Source: an uncultured Lachnospiraceae bacterium (GTDB taxonomy: Bacteria > Bacillota > Clostridia > Lachnospirales > Lachnospiraceae). Taken from it: a stretch of DNA of 64,000 bases. Under the pieces are notes generated by a model. It was given only the letters and a program-made list of their open reading frames with translations, was not told the origin of the DNA and made no database searches. The stretch is from the NCBI GenBank assembly GCA_910589265.1, contig CAJUTQ010000026.1, forward strand, positions 4,164-68,163, read 5' to 3'. Below, piece by piece: positions 51,553 to 61,675 of the stretch; the stretch's first letter is position 1; every line of letters starts with the position of its first letter. Both the position numbers and the translations under genes were made by a program.

Positions 51553-53665
51553 AAATCCTGTGTATTATAAAAACAGGGAGCTTAGCTGGCTCCTTTTTAA
51601 CTATAGAGTATTAAGCGAAGCAAGGGACAAGAGCATTCCATTGTTTGAACGGTTAAAGTTTTTAAGTATTACAGCTTCCAACTTAGATGAATTTTTTATG
51701 ATTCGAGTCGCCTCCCTAAAAGATCTAGTAAATGCAAAAATTGGGAGAAAGGATATTGCCGGCTTAACGCCAGAGGAACAGTTAAGACAGGTAAATAGAG
51801 AGACTCACGAGCTTGTATACCAGCAATATTCCACTTACAATCGTTCTCTTCTTCCCCTTCTAAAAGAAAAGGGGATCCATCTTATCAGCTCTCATGAGGA
51901 ATTAAACAAGGAACAGAAAAAATATGTGGATTCCTATTTTGAGGACAATGTCTATCCTGTTCTCACCCCTATGGCTGTAGATTCCAGCAGACCTTTTCCT
52001 CTTATACGCAACAAAACATTAAATATAGGAGCTTTGGTTTCAAAGAAAGGAGGAGATGGTAAGGAGATCGATTTCGCCACAGTACAGGTGCCAGCTGTAC
52101 TCCCTAGAATGGTTACCATTCCTTCGGATAAAAAGGGAGATTTAAATATTATTTTACTGGAAGAGATCATTGAAAGGAATATTGATAAACTATTTTTAAA
52201 CTATCATATTATATGTGCCCATCCTTTTCGCATTATGAGAGATGCAGATTTTACTATTGAAGAAGATGAGACAGAAGATTTGCTAAAAGAAATTGAAAGG
52301 CAGTTAAAGAAGAGACAGTGGGGAGAGGCCATCCGGCTGGAAGTGGAAGAGGGAATGGATAAGCGGCTTTTAAAGCTTATTCGCAAAGAGCTAGACATTA
52401 AAGAACAGGATATTTTTAATATTAATGGCCCTTTAGACTTGACATTCCTCATGAAGATGTATGGAATGGAAGGCTTTGCTCATTTAAAGACATCCCCTTT
52501 TATTCCCCAGCCAGTAAAAGATTTTCAGGAAGATAAGGATATTTTTGAAAGAATTCGAAGAGGAGATATTTTGCTGAATCACCCATATGAGTCTTTTACA
52601 CCAGTGGTAGATTTTGTAAAAGCAGCTGCAAAGGATAAGGATGTACTGGCCATTAAGCAGACATTGTACAGAGTTAGCGGAAACTCTCCCATTATTGCTT
52701 CCTTAGCCCAAGCTGCGGAAAATGGGAAGCAGGTATCAGTACTAGTAGAATTAAAGGCTAGGTTTGATGAAGAAAATAATATTGTCTGGGCAAAAAAGCT
52801 GGAAAAGGCAGGATGTCATGTTATCTATGGACTTGTAGGATTAAAAACCCACAGTAAAATTACTTTAGTTGTGCGAAGGGAAGAAGACGGAATTCGAAGG
52901 TACGTTCACTTAGGAACAGGAAATTATAACGACGCTACAGCAAAGCTATATACAGACATTGGACTCTTTACATGCTCAGAGGCTATAGGGGAAGACGCCA
53001 CAGCGGTTTTTAACATGCTTTCTGGCTATTCTGAGCCTTTATCCTGGAATAAATTATCCTTAGCTCCCCTTTGGCTAAAAGAAAAATTTTTAAATTTAAT
53101 ACGAAGGGAGAGAGACAATGCAGGGGAGGGAAAAAAGGCCCACATCATAGCCAAAATGAATTCTCTCTGTGATCAGGATATTATTGCTGCCCTTTATGAG
53201 GCGTCGTCTAAAGGAGTAAACATTCAGCTGATTATTCGAGGAATTTGCTGTCTGCAAGTAGGAATTCCCCATGTAAGTGAGAACATACAAGTGACTTCTA
53301 TAGTAGGAAATTTTTTAGAACACAGCAGAATCTTTTATTTTTACAATGGAGGGAAAGAAGAATTTTATTGTGCCAGTGCAGACTGGATGCCTAGAAACTT
53401 GGAAAGACGAGTAGAGATTTTGTTTCCTGTAGAACAGGAAGAACTGCAAAAAAGGCTTTGGCATATTTTGCAGCTTCAGCTTAAGGATAATGTAAAAGCT
53501 CATATTTTGCAGACAGATGGTACCTATGAAAAGATTGATAAAAGGGGGAAAACATTAGTAAATTCTCAGGAGATATTTTGTGAGGAGGCTATAGAAAGAG
53601 GAAAAACGGAAAATGATGTTATAAGAAAACGAAGATTTATTCCAGAGGAGAGAGTAGATGAATAA
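51530..53665 (+). CDS. ppk1: polyphosphate kinase
   Basis: Reversibly builds polyphosphate from ATP through a phosphohistidine. It is 711 residues, with the four PPK1 domains recognisable: N domain (RELSWLLFNYRVL), head, and two PLD-like C domains with the catalytic His in GLKTHSKITLVV and a second site in LEHSRIFYF. ATG 51530 follows AAGGG; ATG 51542, preceded by GAAGGAAGAG, is an equally good start. Overlaps both neighbours. Confidence 0.95.
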   Translation: MKEEMNFKNPVYYKNRELSWLLFNYRVLSEARDKSIPLFERLKFLSITASNLDEFFMIRVASLKDLVNAKIGRKDIAGLTPEEQLRQVNRETHELVYQQYSTYNRSLLPLLKEKGIHLISSHEELNKEQKKYVDSYFEDNVYPVLTPMAVDSSRPFPLIRNKTLNIGALVSKKGGDGKEIDFATVQVPAVLPRMVTIPSDKKGDLNIILLEEIIERNIDKLFLNYHIICAHPFRIMRDADFTIEEDETEDLLKEIERQLKKRQWGEAIRLEVEEGMDKRLLKLIRKELDIKEQDIFNINGPLDLTFLMKMYGMEGFAHLKTSPFIPQPVKDFQEDKDIFERIRRGDILLNHPYESFTPVVDFVKAAAKDKDVLAIKQTLYRVSGNSPIIASLAQAAENGKQVSVLVELKARFDEENNIVWAKKLEKAGCHVIYGLVGLKTHSKITLVVRREEDGIRRYVHLGTGNYNDATAKLYTDIGLFTCSEAIGEDATAVFNMLSGYSEPLSWNKLSLAPLWLKEKFLNLIRRERDNAGEGKKAHIIAKMNSLCDQDIIAALYEASSKGVNIQLIIRGICCLQVGIPHVSENIQVTSIVGNFLEHSRIFYFYNGGKEEFYCASADWMPRNLERRVEILFPVEQEELQKRLWHILQLQLKDNVKAHILQTDGTYEKIDKRGKTLVNSQEIFCEEAIERGKTENDVIRKRRFIPEERVDE

Positions 53666-54266
53666 TAAGTGCAAGTTTATTTTGGCCTCTTCTTCACCAA
53701 GAAGAAAAGAAATTTTCAATCAGATAGGAATGCGCCCCTATATATGGCCAAGTCATTGTGAAGAAGTGATAACAAAAACAATACCATTTGAAGTAGGGGA
53801 GCAATTGTCAAGACAAAAGGCAGAAGAGATATTTCAAAGGGCAGAGAAGGAAGAGGGGGCACAAAGTATTTTGATTTTAGGGGCGGACACCATTGTTGCA
53901 AAGGGAAACAAAATAATGGGCAAACCAAAGGGAGAGGAAGAGGCAAAGGAAATGCTCCTCTTTCTACAAGGAGGAAGCCATGAGGTATATACAGGAGCGA
54001 CTTTGATCTATAAGAGGGGAAGGGAAAAAAGGGAAGTGACATTTCACGAAAAGACAGAAGTATTTGTCTACCCTATGAGTATAAAAGAAATTGAAGAATA
54101 TATTTCTACAGGGGAGCCTATGGACAAGGCAGGAGCCTATGGCATACAGGGAGTATTTGCCCAGTATATTGAGAAAATTCATGGAGATTTTTACAATGTG
54201 GCAGGACTTCCCATTGGAAGAATTAGAAGAGAAATGAAAAAATTAATAGGAGAAGAGGAAGAATGA
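53658..54266 (+). CDS. maf: Maf-family nucleotide pyrophosphatase
   Basis: House-cleaning enzyme that hydrolyses non-canonical or modified NTPs. 202 residues with ASSSPRRKEI near the start, GADTIV, and the KPKGEEEAKEML segment. Starts 8 bases before the ppk1 stop, so it is probably translated with it. Confidence 0.93.
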   Translation: MNNKCKFILASSSPRRKEIFNQIGMRPYIWPSHCEEVITKTIPFEVGEQLSRQKAEEIFQRAEKEEGAQSILILGADTIVAKGNKIMGKPKGEEEAKEMLLFLQGGSHEVYTGATLIYKRGREKREVTFHEKTEVFVYPMSIKEIEEYISTGEPMDKAGAYGIQGVFAQYIEKIHGDFYNVAGLPIGRIRREMKKLIGEEEE

Positions 54267-54267
54267 A

Positions 54268-55059
54268 ATGATTCGATTCATTGTGACTGATGTAGACGGT
54301 ACCTTGGTAAAGGATGGATCTCCAGAAGTATATCCAGAGCTTTTTGATGTAGTAAAACAATTAAAGAAAAAAGGAATTGTATTTGCCGTGGCCAGCGGAC
54401 GTCAGTATGATAGCATTCGCAGAATGTTCGAACCTATTGCCAATGACATGATTTTTATAGCGGAAAATGGATCCCATGTCGTGTGTAGAGGACAGGAGAT
54501 GGATGTCACCCTCATGGATCCACATATGGCTAGAGAAGTGATCTTAGAGCTTAGAACGTTAGGGGAAGGGTATGATCTTGTTGTATCCACACCAAACGGC
54601 TGCTATATAGAATCCAACAATAAACAATTTTTGGATCTCATTCGTTATGGATATCGAAATAAAATGACATTAGTGGAAGATGTGCTCAAAGAATCTCTAT
54701 CAATTAATAAGGTAGCCGTTTTCCATAGACCTAGTATTCGAGACATAGGGGAAGAAAGGCTGATTCCTAAGTGGAAGGACAAGCTAAAAGTATGTATGGC
54801 TGGAGAAGATTGGGTAGATTTTATGGACCTTTCAGTGGATAAGGGGAAAGCCATTGAGAAAATACAAAAGTTTTTGGGCATTCTTCCTGAAGAGACAATG
54901 GCTTTTGGAGACAATGGAAACGATCTAGGGATGATGAAAATGGCAAAGGAAAGTTATGCTGTGGAGACAGGGAGAGAAGAGGTGAAAAAGGCGGCAAAAT
55001 ATATATGTGGCTCTTATGAAAAAAAAGGAGTTTATCAAGTTATGAAATCATTACTTTAA
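54268..55059 (+). CDS. Cof-type HAD phosphatase
   Basis: A 263-residue HAD hydrolase with motif I DVDGTLV, motif II SGRQYDS, the cap domain of the Cof/IIB type, motif III Lys in SVDKGKA, and motif IV FGDNGNDLGMM. Sugar-phosphate or cofactor phosphatase; substrate unknown. It begins 1 base after the maf stop. Confidence 0.9.
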   Translation: MIRFIVTDVDGTLVKDGSPEVYPELFDVVKQLKKKGIVFAVASGRQYDSIRRMFEPIANDMIFIAENGSHVVCRGQEMDVTLMDPHMAREVILELRTLGEGYDLVVSTPNGCYIESNNKQFLDLIRYGYRNKMTLVEDVLKESLSINKVAVFHRPSIRDIGEERLIPKWKDKLKVCMAGEDWVDFMDLSVDKGKAIEKIQKFLGILPEETMAFGDNGNDLGMMKMAKESYAVETGREEVKKAAKYICGSYEKKGVYQVMKSLL

Positions 55060-55075
55060 AGGAAAGGAAAAGAAG

Positions 55076-55726
55076 ATGAGAGGAGTTATTTTTGATCTAG
55101 ATGGAACCTTGCTGGATACAATAAAATCTATTGAGCTTTGTGGAAACAAGGCTTTAAAGGAATACGGGTATGAGCCTATTTCAAGGGAAAAATATTGTTA
55201 TCTTGCTGGAGACGGGGCTAAGGAACTGGTGCGCCGTATGCTAAGGGAGAGGGGGGATGAAGATCTGAAGGATTTGGACAAGGTATATGAGAAATACTTG
55301 GAATTTTTTCAGACAGACTGCTTTTATGAGGTAGCTCCCTACGAAGGAATTCTAGAGCTTTTAGAAAAACTGAAAGAGGCTGGGATGAAAATGGCTGTAT
55401 TGTCCAATAAACCCCATAAAAGAACAGTAGAGGTCATTGAGAAGTTTTTTGGGAAAGGATATTTTGACTGGGTACAAGGTCAAAAGGATGGGGTACCTAA
55501 AAAGCCAAGTCCAGAGGGAGCATTGGCAATTGCACAAAGATGGGGGACGGATTCAAAAGACTGTCTCTATGTGGGAGACACAGACACAGATATGAAAACA
55601 GGAAAATCTGCAGGAATGTATACAGTAGGAGTGCTATGGGGATTTCGAAATAGGAAAGAGCTAGAAGAAAATGGGGCAGATGCTATTATTGAAAAACCGA
55701 AAGAACTCTATTCCTATTTTTTATAA
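55076..55726 (+). CDS. phosphoglycolate phosphatase-like HAD hydrolase
   Basis: A 216-residue HAD with a small helical cap (Gph type): FDLDGTLLDT, VLSNKPHK, and the YVGDTDTDMKTG motif. Probably clears phosphoglycolate or a similar small phosphate. Ends in TTATAA at 55721-55726, a palindrome that also holds the stop of the convergent gene. Confidence 0.88.
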   Translation: MRGVIFDLDGTLLDTIKSIELCGNKALKEYGYEPISREKYCYLAGDGAKELVRRMLRERGDEDLKDLDKVYEKYLEFFQTDCFYEVAPYEGILELLEKLKEAGMKMAVLSNKPHKRTVEVIEKFFGKGYFDWVQGQKDGVPKKPSPEGALAIAQRWGTDSKDCLYVGDTDTDMKTGKSAGMYTVGVLWGFRNRKELEENGADAIIEKPKELYSYFL

Positions 55727-56533
55727 TATAAATTTTTCAATGACTTCTTGGATGCCATCCTCGTTATTATCTTTTTTTGTTATATAGTCTGCATACTCCT
55801 TTGCTATATCTGTTCCATTTTTCATTACAACTCCAACACCGGCGGCTTGCAACATAGAAATATCATTTTGCTCGTCGCCTACAGCAACGGAGTTTTCAAT
55901 GGGAATTTGAAAATACTGGCACATAAATTTCAAAGAATTTCCTTTGGAGGCTAAGTAGGAACCATATTCTAATAAAATAGGCTGGGAGAAAACACTATTC
56001 ATTTTCTTGTCCGCCCAGTCAGCCATATATTTTTGGAAATCTACAAGTTTCCTTTGGTCTTTTAAGTTCATAACAATGATTTTAATAGGTTCTTCCTCTA
56101 AGGCATCCATGATGTCAGGTACGACGAGGGCAGGCATTTGAATATGATTTTTATATAATTCTAATTCTTCGGTATCCTTTTCCGATAAGACATGGGTTCT
56201 GGAATAAGTATGGCAGTGGAGTTGGAAGGAATGGGCCTTATCAAAAAGGAAACGTACATGTTCATAAGGAATGGCAAGTTTCTGTATCGTTTTCTTCTCA
56301 TAACAGTCGTAAATTAGGGCGCCGTTGTAGCTGGAAATGTAAAATCCAGGCTGGATAAAGCCAAAGGATTCTGCCAGTTTTAATGCGCTTTGAATAGGAC
56401 GGCCAGTGGCCATCATAAATTTATGTCCTTTGGAAATCATTTCTTCAATAGCTGCCTTGGAGGCAGGGGTAATTTCTTTTTTTGCATTCAACAATGTTCC
56501 ATCTAAATCACTGAATAATATTTTCGTATTCAT
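55721..56533 (-). CDS. Cof-type HAD phosphatase
   Basis: A 270-residue HAD of the Cof/IIB type: FSDLDGTLLNAKK, ATGRPIQSAL, GNSLKFM, and VAVGDEQNDISML. ATG 56533 follows GGAG by 8 bases; an in-frame ATG at 56551 would overlap the preceding gene. Third HAD phosphatase within 2.3 kb and last gene of a minus-strand operon with a PHP phosphoesterase and an ABC-F protein. Confidence 0.9.
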   Translation of the reverse strand: MNTKILFSDLDGTLLNAKKEITPASKAAIEEMISKGHKFMMATGRPIQSALKLAESFGFIQPGFYISSYNGALIYDCYEKKTIQKLAIPYEHVRFLFDKAHSFQLHCHTYSRTHVLSEKDTEELELYKNHIQMPALVVPDIMDALEEEPIKIIVMNLKDQRKLVDFQKYMADWADKKMNSVFSQPILLEYGSYLASKGNSLKFMCQYFQIPIENSVAVGDEQNDISMLQAAGVGVVMKNGTDIAKEYADYITKKDNNEDGIQEVIEKFIL

Positions 56534-56547
56534 TTTCCATTCTCCAT

Positions 56548-57393
56548 TCATGAGAGCAAAGATTGTAACTGTTCCAAAATAGATTCAGGAACAAAGAGAC
56601 TTCCATAGCCTGTTTTTAAATCTAGGCCAGGTTTATTGGCTCCATGAAAATCAGAGCCTCCGCTTATGGCAAGGTTATATTTTTTTGCCAGTTCTTTCAT
56701 TTCTTTTGTCTGGGCTGCAGTATAGGTGGAATAGATAGCTTCCAGCCCCATTAATCCCCTTTCAGTTAAGGTTTTTACTAATAATTCCAATCGCTCTTTG
56801 CCCATATGATAGAGGGGAGGATGGGCTAAAATAGGTATTCCACCAGCTGCCTTTATGAGATGGATAGCTTGGAAGGGAGAAACTTTTTCCCTTGGAACAA
56901 AATAAGGACAGTTTTCCCCAATATAACGTTCAAAGGCTTCTTTTCTACTGGAGACAAACCCATGCTCTAACAAAAAGGCAGCATAATGAGAGCGGGTAAT
57001 CGTTGCATTGGGACAAAGCTCTTTGAGAGCTTCCACTGTGATAGGTATACCAGCATCCTGGAGCTTTTGGCACATTTTTTCATTGCGATGGATTCGTGAA
57101 TTTTTAAAGGTATCTAGATGTTCTAAAAATGGCTGGCTGTCTATTTGAATATACAAGCCTAATATATGGATATCCTTTCCCTCATACTCTGTAGATAGTT
57201 CCACCCCAGGTACTACAGTAAGTCCAGTTCCCATAGCTGCATCAAAGGCTTCCTGTACTCCATCTACTGTATCGTGATCGGTGAGGGCAAAGGCTTTCAA
57301 CTGTTTTTCCAAAGCATATTTCACAAGCTCAGAAGGAGTATAGGTGCCATCAGAGCATAAAGAGTGTACATGAAGATCAATGCCCTTCATCAA
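56548..57393 (-). CDS. PHP-domain phosphoesterase
   Basis: A 281-residue metal-dependent phosphatase with the PHP motifs DLHVHSLCSDG, TDHDT, and SGSDFHG, and a central insertion. Closest in layout to 3',5'-nucleoside bisphosphate phosphatase/RNase AM-type proteins. Start overlaps the ABC-F stop by 4 bases. Confidence 0.9.
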   Translation of the reverse strand: MMKGIDLHVHSLCSDGTYTPSELVKYALEKQLKAFALTDHDTVDGVQEAFDAAMGTGLTVVPGVELSTEYEGKDIHILGLYIQIDSQPFLEHLDTFKNSRIHRNEKMCQKLQDAGIPITVEALKELCPNATITRSHYAAFLLEHGFVSSRKEAFERYIGENCPYFVPREKVSPFQAIHLIKAAGGIPILAHPPLYHMGKERLELLVKTLTERGLMGLEAIYSTYTAAQTKEMKELAKKYNLAISGGSDFHGANKPGLDLKTGYGSLFVPESILEQLQSLLS

Positions 57394-59027
57394 TTTTCAT
57401 CCTCCTCCAAAGAAGCAGTATAGACAAAACGCTTTCTAGCTGTTTCATCATTTTCCAAATATTCATCATAGGTAGTAATTTTGTCAATAAGAGAGCCATT
57501 TGGAAGAATTTCCATAATGCGGTTTGCTGTTGTCTGGACAAACTGGTGGTCATGGGAGGAAAAAAGGAGAACGCCGGAAAATTTTATAAGCCCATTATTT
57601 AAGGCGGTAATGGACTCCATGTCCAAATGATTAGTAGGTTCGTCTAAAAGGAGTACATTGGAAGCGGAGATCATCATTTTTGATAAAAGACAACGTACTT
57701 TTTCTCCTCCTGATAAAACCCTTATATTTTTTACCCCATCTTCTCCAGGAAATAGCATACGTCCAAGAAATCCCCGGACATAGGTGACATCTTTGACAGG
57801 AGAATAACCTGTAAGCCATTCTGTAATCGTTAAATCTTTTTGAAATTCTTGGGAGCTGTCTTTTGGAAAATACGCTTGAGAAGTAGTGACTCCCCATTTA
57901 AAGGAGCCTTCATCTGGTTCTAATTCTCCCATTAAAATTTTAAATAAGGTTGTTTTTGCTAGTTCGTTTCCTCCGACAAAGGCAATTTTATCGTCATGTC
58001 CTACAATGAAAGAGAGGTTATCCAGAACTTTTTGACCATCAATAGATTTGGTAAGCCCTTCTACTGTTAGAACTTCATTTCCAATTTCCCGTTCTGGACG
58101 AAAGTCAATATAAGGATATTTTCTGCTGGAAGGTTTAATTTCATCTAACTCAATTTTTTCCAGAGCCTTTTTACGGGAAGTGGCTTGTCTGGACTTGGAA
58201 GCATTGGCGCTGAATCGGGAGATAAATTCTTGAAGCTCTTTTATTTTTTCTTCTTTTTTCTTGTTGGCTTCTTTCATCTGTTTTATTAAGAGCTGGCTGG
58301 ATTCATACCAGAAATCATAATTCCCTGCATATAATTGAATTTTCCCATAATCAATGTCTGCAATATGAGTGCATATTTTATTTAAGAAGTATCTATCATG
58401 GGAAACGACAATGACAGTGTTTTCAAAATTAATGAGAAATTCTTCCAGCCAGGCAATGGCATCTAAATCTAAATGGTTGGTCGGCTCGTCCAAAAGAAGA
58501 ATATCAGGGTTACCAAAGAGAGCCTTTGCCAAAAGCACCTTCACCTTTTCATTTCCATTTAAATCTTTCATATAAGAGGAGTGAAGAGAAGTGTCAATAC
58601 CTAGGCCGTTTAAAAGCATAGCTGCATCTGACTCTGCTTCCCATCCGTTCATTTCTGCAAATTCTCCTTCCAGCTCGCTGGCTCGAATGCCGTCCTGATC
58701 CGTAAAGTTTTCTTTAGCATAAATCGCTTCTTTTTCCTTCATGATGTCATAGAGCCTCTGATTGCCCATCATGACAGTATCTAAAACAGGAAAATCATCA
58801 TATTTGAAATGATCTTGTTCCAAAAAGGAAAGTCTCTGACCAGGGGTCATAGCAATGTCTCCTTGTGTTGTGTCCAGCTGCCCAGATAATATTTTTAAAA
58901 AGGTAGATTTCCCTGCCCCGTTAGCTCCAATGAGGCCATAGCAGTTTCCTTCTGTGAATTTAATATGGACATCTTCGAACAAAGCTTTTTTTCCTATTCT
59001 TAATGTTACATTATTTGCACTGATCAT
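57390..59027 (-). CDS. ABC-F family ATP-binding protein
   Basis: A 545-residue soluble protein with two ABC ATPase domains joined by a basic linker (about 235-300), as in ribosome-associated ABC-F factors. The first Walker A is GANGAGKST; the second reads GGNELAKTT, with Ala in place of the Gly before the Lys. Both LLLDEPTNHLD Walker B motifs and the second signature LSGGEKVR are intact. Probably a translation factor of the YkpA/YbiT-like group. The start follows GAGGG. Confidence 0.9.
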   Translation of the reverse strand: MISANNVTLRIGKKALFEDVHIKFTEGNCYGLIGANGAGKSTFLKILSGQLDTTQGDIAMTPGQRLSFLEQDHFKYDDFPVLDTVMMGNQRLYDIMKEKEAIYAKENFTDQDGIRASELEGEFAEMNGWEAESDAAMLLNGLGIDTSLHSSYMKDLNGNEKVKVLLAKALFGNPDILLLDEPTNHLDLDAIAWLEEFLINFENTVIVVSHDRYFLNKICTHIADIDYGKIQLYAGNYDFWYESSQLLIKQMKEANKKKEEKIKELQEFISRFSANASKSRQATSRKKALEKIELDEIKPSSRKYPYIDFRPEREIGNEVLTVEGLTKSIDGQKVLDNLSFIVGHDDKIAFVGGNELAKTTLFKILMGELEPDEGSFKWGVTTSQAYFPKDSSQEFQKDLTITEWLTGYSPVKDVTYVRGFLGRMLFPGEDGVKNIRVLSGGEKVRCLLSKMMISASNVLLLDEPTNHLDMESITALNNGLIKFSGVLLFSSHDHQFVQTTANRIMEILPNGSLIDKITTYDEYLENDETARKRFVYTASLEEDEN

Positions 59028-59078
59028 ATAAATCCCTCGTATTTTTTAGATTAACAGGCATTTTAGCCGTTTCATTCT

Positions 59079-59106
59079 ATTATACATGAAAAGTTGATAA
59101 TTTCAA
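59079..59106 (-). promoter_or_regulatory. promoter of the ABC-F/PHP/HAD operon
   Basis: On the minus strand TTGAAA (59106-59101) and TATAAT (59084-59079) with a 16-base spacer, 52 bases upstream of the ABC-F start. Confidence 0.7.
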
Positions 59107-59262
59107 GAAAAATACAGGATTTCATAGGAAAAAAGAGGAGAAATGTTGTAGCCTTTTATATAATAGCGAAAGAAGTGAAGGAGAATTTCCCAATATAGTA
59201 GAACAAAGTATTGGCTTTCTAAGGAATGTGAAAGACTATATAAGGAAGAGTGGGCAAATTTC

Positions 59263-59291
59263 TTGCATTTTTAAAAAAAAAAATTTATAAT
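59263..59291 (+). promoter_or_regulatory. promoter of the rel operon
   Basis: TTGCAT (59263-59268) and TATAAT (59286-59291) with a 17-base, A-tract spacer. The rest of the 59028-59364 gap is AT-rich; I see no other structure between this and the minus-strand promoter. Confidence 0.7.
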
Positions 59292-59364
59292 ATTAAAATA
59301 TACGTAAATATTGGTGTATGCTGGCAAAGGTCATGATAAAAGGGCAAAATGGTTGGTGAGTGGT

Positions 59365-61656
59365 ATGGAAGAAGAAAATCAAAAATCAAAAGTAGAATTA
59401 ACAATGGAAAAAGGGAGGATTATCTCAGTGGCAGAATTTTTAAGTCCTGATGAACTATATGAGGACTTAATTCGTCGTGTAAAAAAATATCATCCTTCCG
59501 GTGATATAACATTAATTGAAAAGGCATATAAGATTGCCAGGGATGCCCATAAAGAGCAAGTAAGAAAATCTGGAGAGCCTTATATTATTCACCCTCTTTG
59601 TGTTGCCCTTATTTTGGCAGACTTAGAACTGGATAAAGAGACTATTGTGGCAGGGCTTCTTCACGATGTTGTTGAAGACACCATTATGACAGATCAGGAA
59701 ATTGCAGATGTATTTGGCAGTGATGTTGCCCATTTAGTAGATGGGGTGACCAAATTGAGTCAGCTCACTTATGAGGGAGACAAAGTGGAACTTCAGGCTG
59801 AAAACTTAAGAAAAATGTTTTTAGCTATGGCAAAGGATATCCGGGTCATTATGATAAAACTGGCAGACAGGCTCCATAATATGCGTACTTTAAAACATAT
59901 GGCTAAAGAAAAGCAGATGGAAAAGGCAAGGGAGACAATGGATATTTATGCGCCTATTGCTCAAAGACTGGGGATATCCAAAATTAAAATAGAATTAGAC
60001 GATTTATCATTAAAATATTTAAAGCCAGACGTATATTATGATCTGGTTGATAAAATTGCAGTCCGTAAAAGCGAGAGGGAAAAGTATGTGCAGAACATTG
60101 TGGACGAGGTCAGCATCCATATTAAAAATGCAGGAATCAAAACAAAAATTGATGGAAGGGTGAAACATTTTTTTAGTATATATAAAAAAATGGTTAACCA
60201 GGATAAAACGATTGATCAAATATATGATTTATTTGCCATTCGCATCATTGTGGACAGTGTACGGGACTGTTATGGAGCTCTTGGAGTTATCCATGAGATG
60301 TACAAACCAATACCAGGGCGGTTTAAAGACTATATTGCCATGCCTAAGAAAAATATGTATCAATCTTTGCACACAACTTTAATTGGCCCTACGGGACAGC
60401 CCTTTGAAATTCAAATTCGCACCTATGAAATGCATAAGACAGCAGAATATGGGATTGCCGCTCACTGGAAGTATAAGGAAGCTTCAGATGGAAAGAAGGT
60501 AACGCTCCAAGAAGAAGAAAAATTAAATTGGTTAAAGCAAATATTAGAATGGCAGAGGGATATGTCAGACAACAGAGAGTTCATGCATATTTTAAAAAGT
60601 GATTTGGACTTATTCTCGGATGATGTTTACTGTTTTACTCCAACAGGCGATGTAAAAAGTCTGCCGAAAGGTTCCACGACCATTGATTTTGCCTACAGTA
60701 TTCATAGTGCAGTTGGAAATAAGATGATTGGGGCAAGAGTGAACGGAAGGCTTGTAACCATCGACTATGTGGTAAAGAATGGAGACCGCATTGAGATTTT
60801 AACGTCTCAAAATTCCAAAGGGCCTAGCAGAGATTGGCTCAATATTGTAAAGAGCACCCAAGCTAGAAATAAAATCAATCAATGGTTTAAAAATGAATTA
60901 AAAGAAGACAATATTTTAAAGGGAAAAGAAATGCTTGCCTCCTACTGTAAAACAAAGGCTGTAAATATGGCAGACTTAATGAAGACAGAATATATGGAAG
61001 CAGTCATGAAAAAATATGGATTTAGGGACTGGGATTCTGTACTGGCGGCCATAGGTCATGGAGGGCTAAAGGAAGGCCAGATTATTAATAAGATGGCTGA
61101 CTTGTATGGAAAAGATAGGAAGCAGGAAATGTCGGATGATGACGTCTTGAGGGAAGTCAGTGAACAAACAAAAACAAAAATCCAGGGACGTCCAGGAAGT
61201 GGAATTGTAGTAAGGGGCATTCATGATGTAGCAGTGCGCTTTTCAAAATGCTGCAGTCCATTGCCTGGGGATGAAATTGTAGGTTTTGTTACTAGGGGGA
61301 GAGGGATTTCGATTCATCGGACAGACTGTGTGAACATCATTCATATGAATGAATTTGATCGGGTAAGGCTCATTGATGCAGAGTGGGAGACAAAGGAAGA
61401 GCTGGCAGGAAAAGAAAAATATTTAGCGGAGATCAGTATTTTTGCGGATAATCGAAACGGACTTTTGGCCGATGTTTCGAAAGTACTTACAGAGAAAAAT
61501 GTAGATATTCTCACAGTTAATTCTAGAACAAGCAAACAGGGGAATGCGACGATTTCCCTGTCCTTTGAAGTCATGAATAAGGACGAGTTAAAAAAGGTGA
61601 TGGATCGTCTGCGCACTGTGGAAAGTGTTATTGATATAACAAGATCCATTGGATAA
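59365..61656 (+). CDS. rel: bifunctional (p)ppGpp synthetase/hydrolase (Rel/SpoT)
   Basis: Makes and degrades the stringent-response alarmone. Order: HD hydrolase (AGLLHDVVEDT), synthetase with the RxKD-type motif in GRFKDYIAMPKKN that marks bifunctional enzymes, TGS domain (VYCFTPTGDVKSLPKG), and a C-terminal ACT domain (EISIFADNRNGLLADVS). Both HD residues are present, so hydrolysis should work. 763 residues from ATG 59365; the frame continues upstream to 59311, and GTG 59356 is another possible start. Confidence 0.95.
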   Translation: MEEENQKSKVELTMEKGRIISVAEFLSPDELYEDLIRRVKKYHPSGDITLIEKAYKIARDAHKEQVRKSGEPYIIHPLCVALILADLELDKETIVAGLLHDVVEDTIMTDQEIADVFGSDVAHLVDGVTKLSQLTYEGDKVELQAENLRKMFLAMAKDIRVIMIKLADRLHNMRTLKHMAKEKQMEKARETMDIYAPIAQRLGISKIKIELDDLSLKYLKPDVYYDLVDKIAVRKSEREKYVQNIVDEVSIHIKNAGIKTKIDGRVKHFFSIYKKMVNQDKTIDQIYDLFAIRIIVDSVRDCYGALGVIHEMYKPIPGRFKDYIAMPKKNMYQSLHTTLIGPTGQPFEIQIRTYEMHKTAEYGIAAHWKYKEASDGKKVTLQEEEKLNWLKQILEWQRDMSDNREFMHILKSDLDLFSDDVYCFTPTGDVKSLPKGSTTIDFAYSIHSAVGNKMIGARVNGRLVTIDYVVKNGDRIEILTSQNSKGPSRDWLNIVKSTQARNKINQWFKNELKEDNILKGKEMLASYCKTKAVNMADLMKTEYMEAVMKKYGFRDWDSVLAAIGHGGLKEGQIINKMADLYGKDRKQEMSDDDVLREVSEQTKTKIQGRPGSGIVVRGIHDVAVRFSKCCSPLPGDEIVGFVTRGRGISIHRTDCVNIIHMNEFDRVRLIDAEWETKEELAGKEKYLAEISIFADNRNGLLADVSKVLTEKNVDILTVNSRTSKQGNATISLSFEVMNKDELKKVMDRLRTVESVIDITRSIG

Positions 61657-61675
61657 TGAAAGGATGGAAGAAAAA

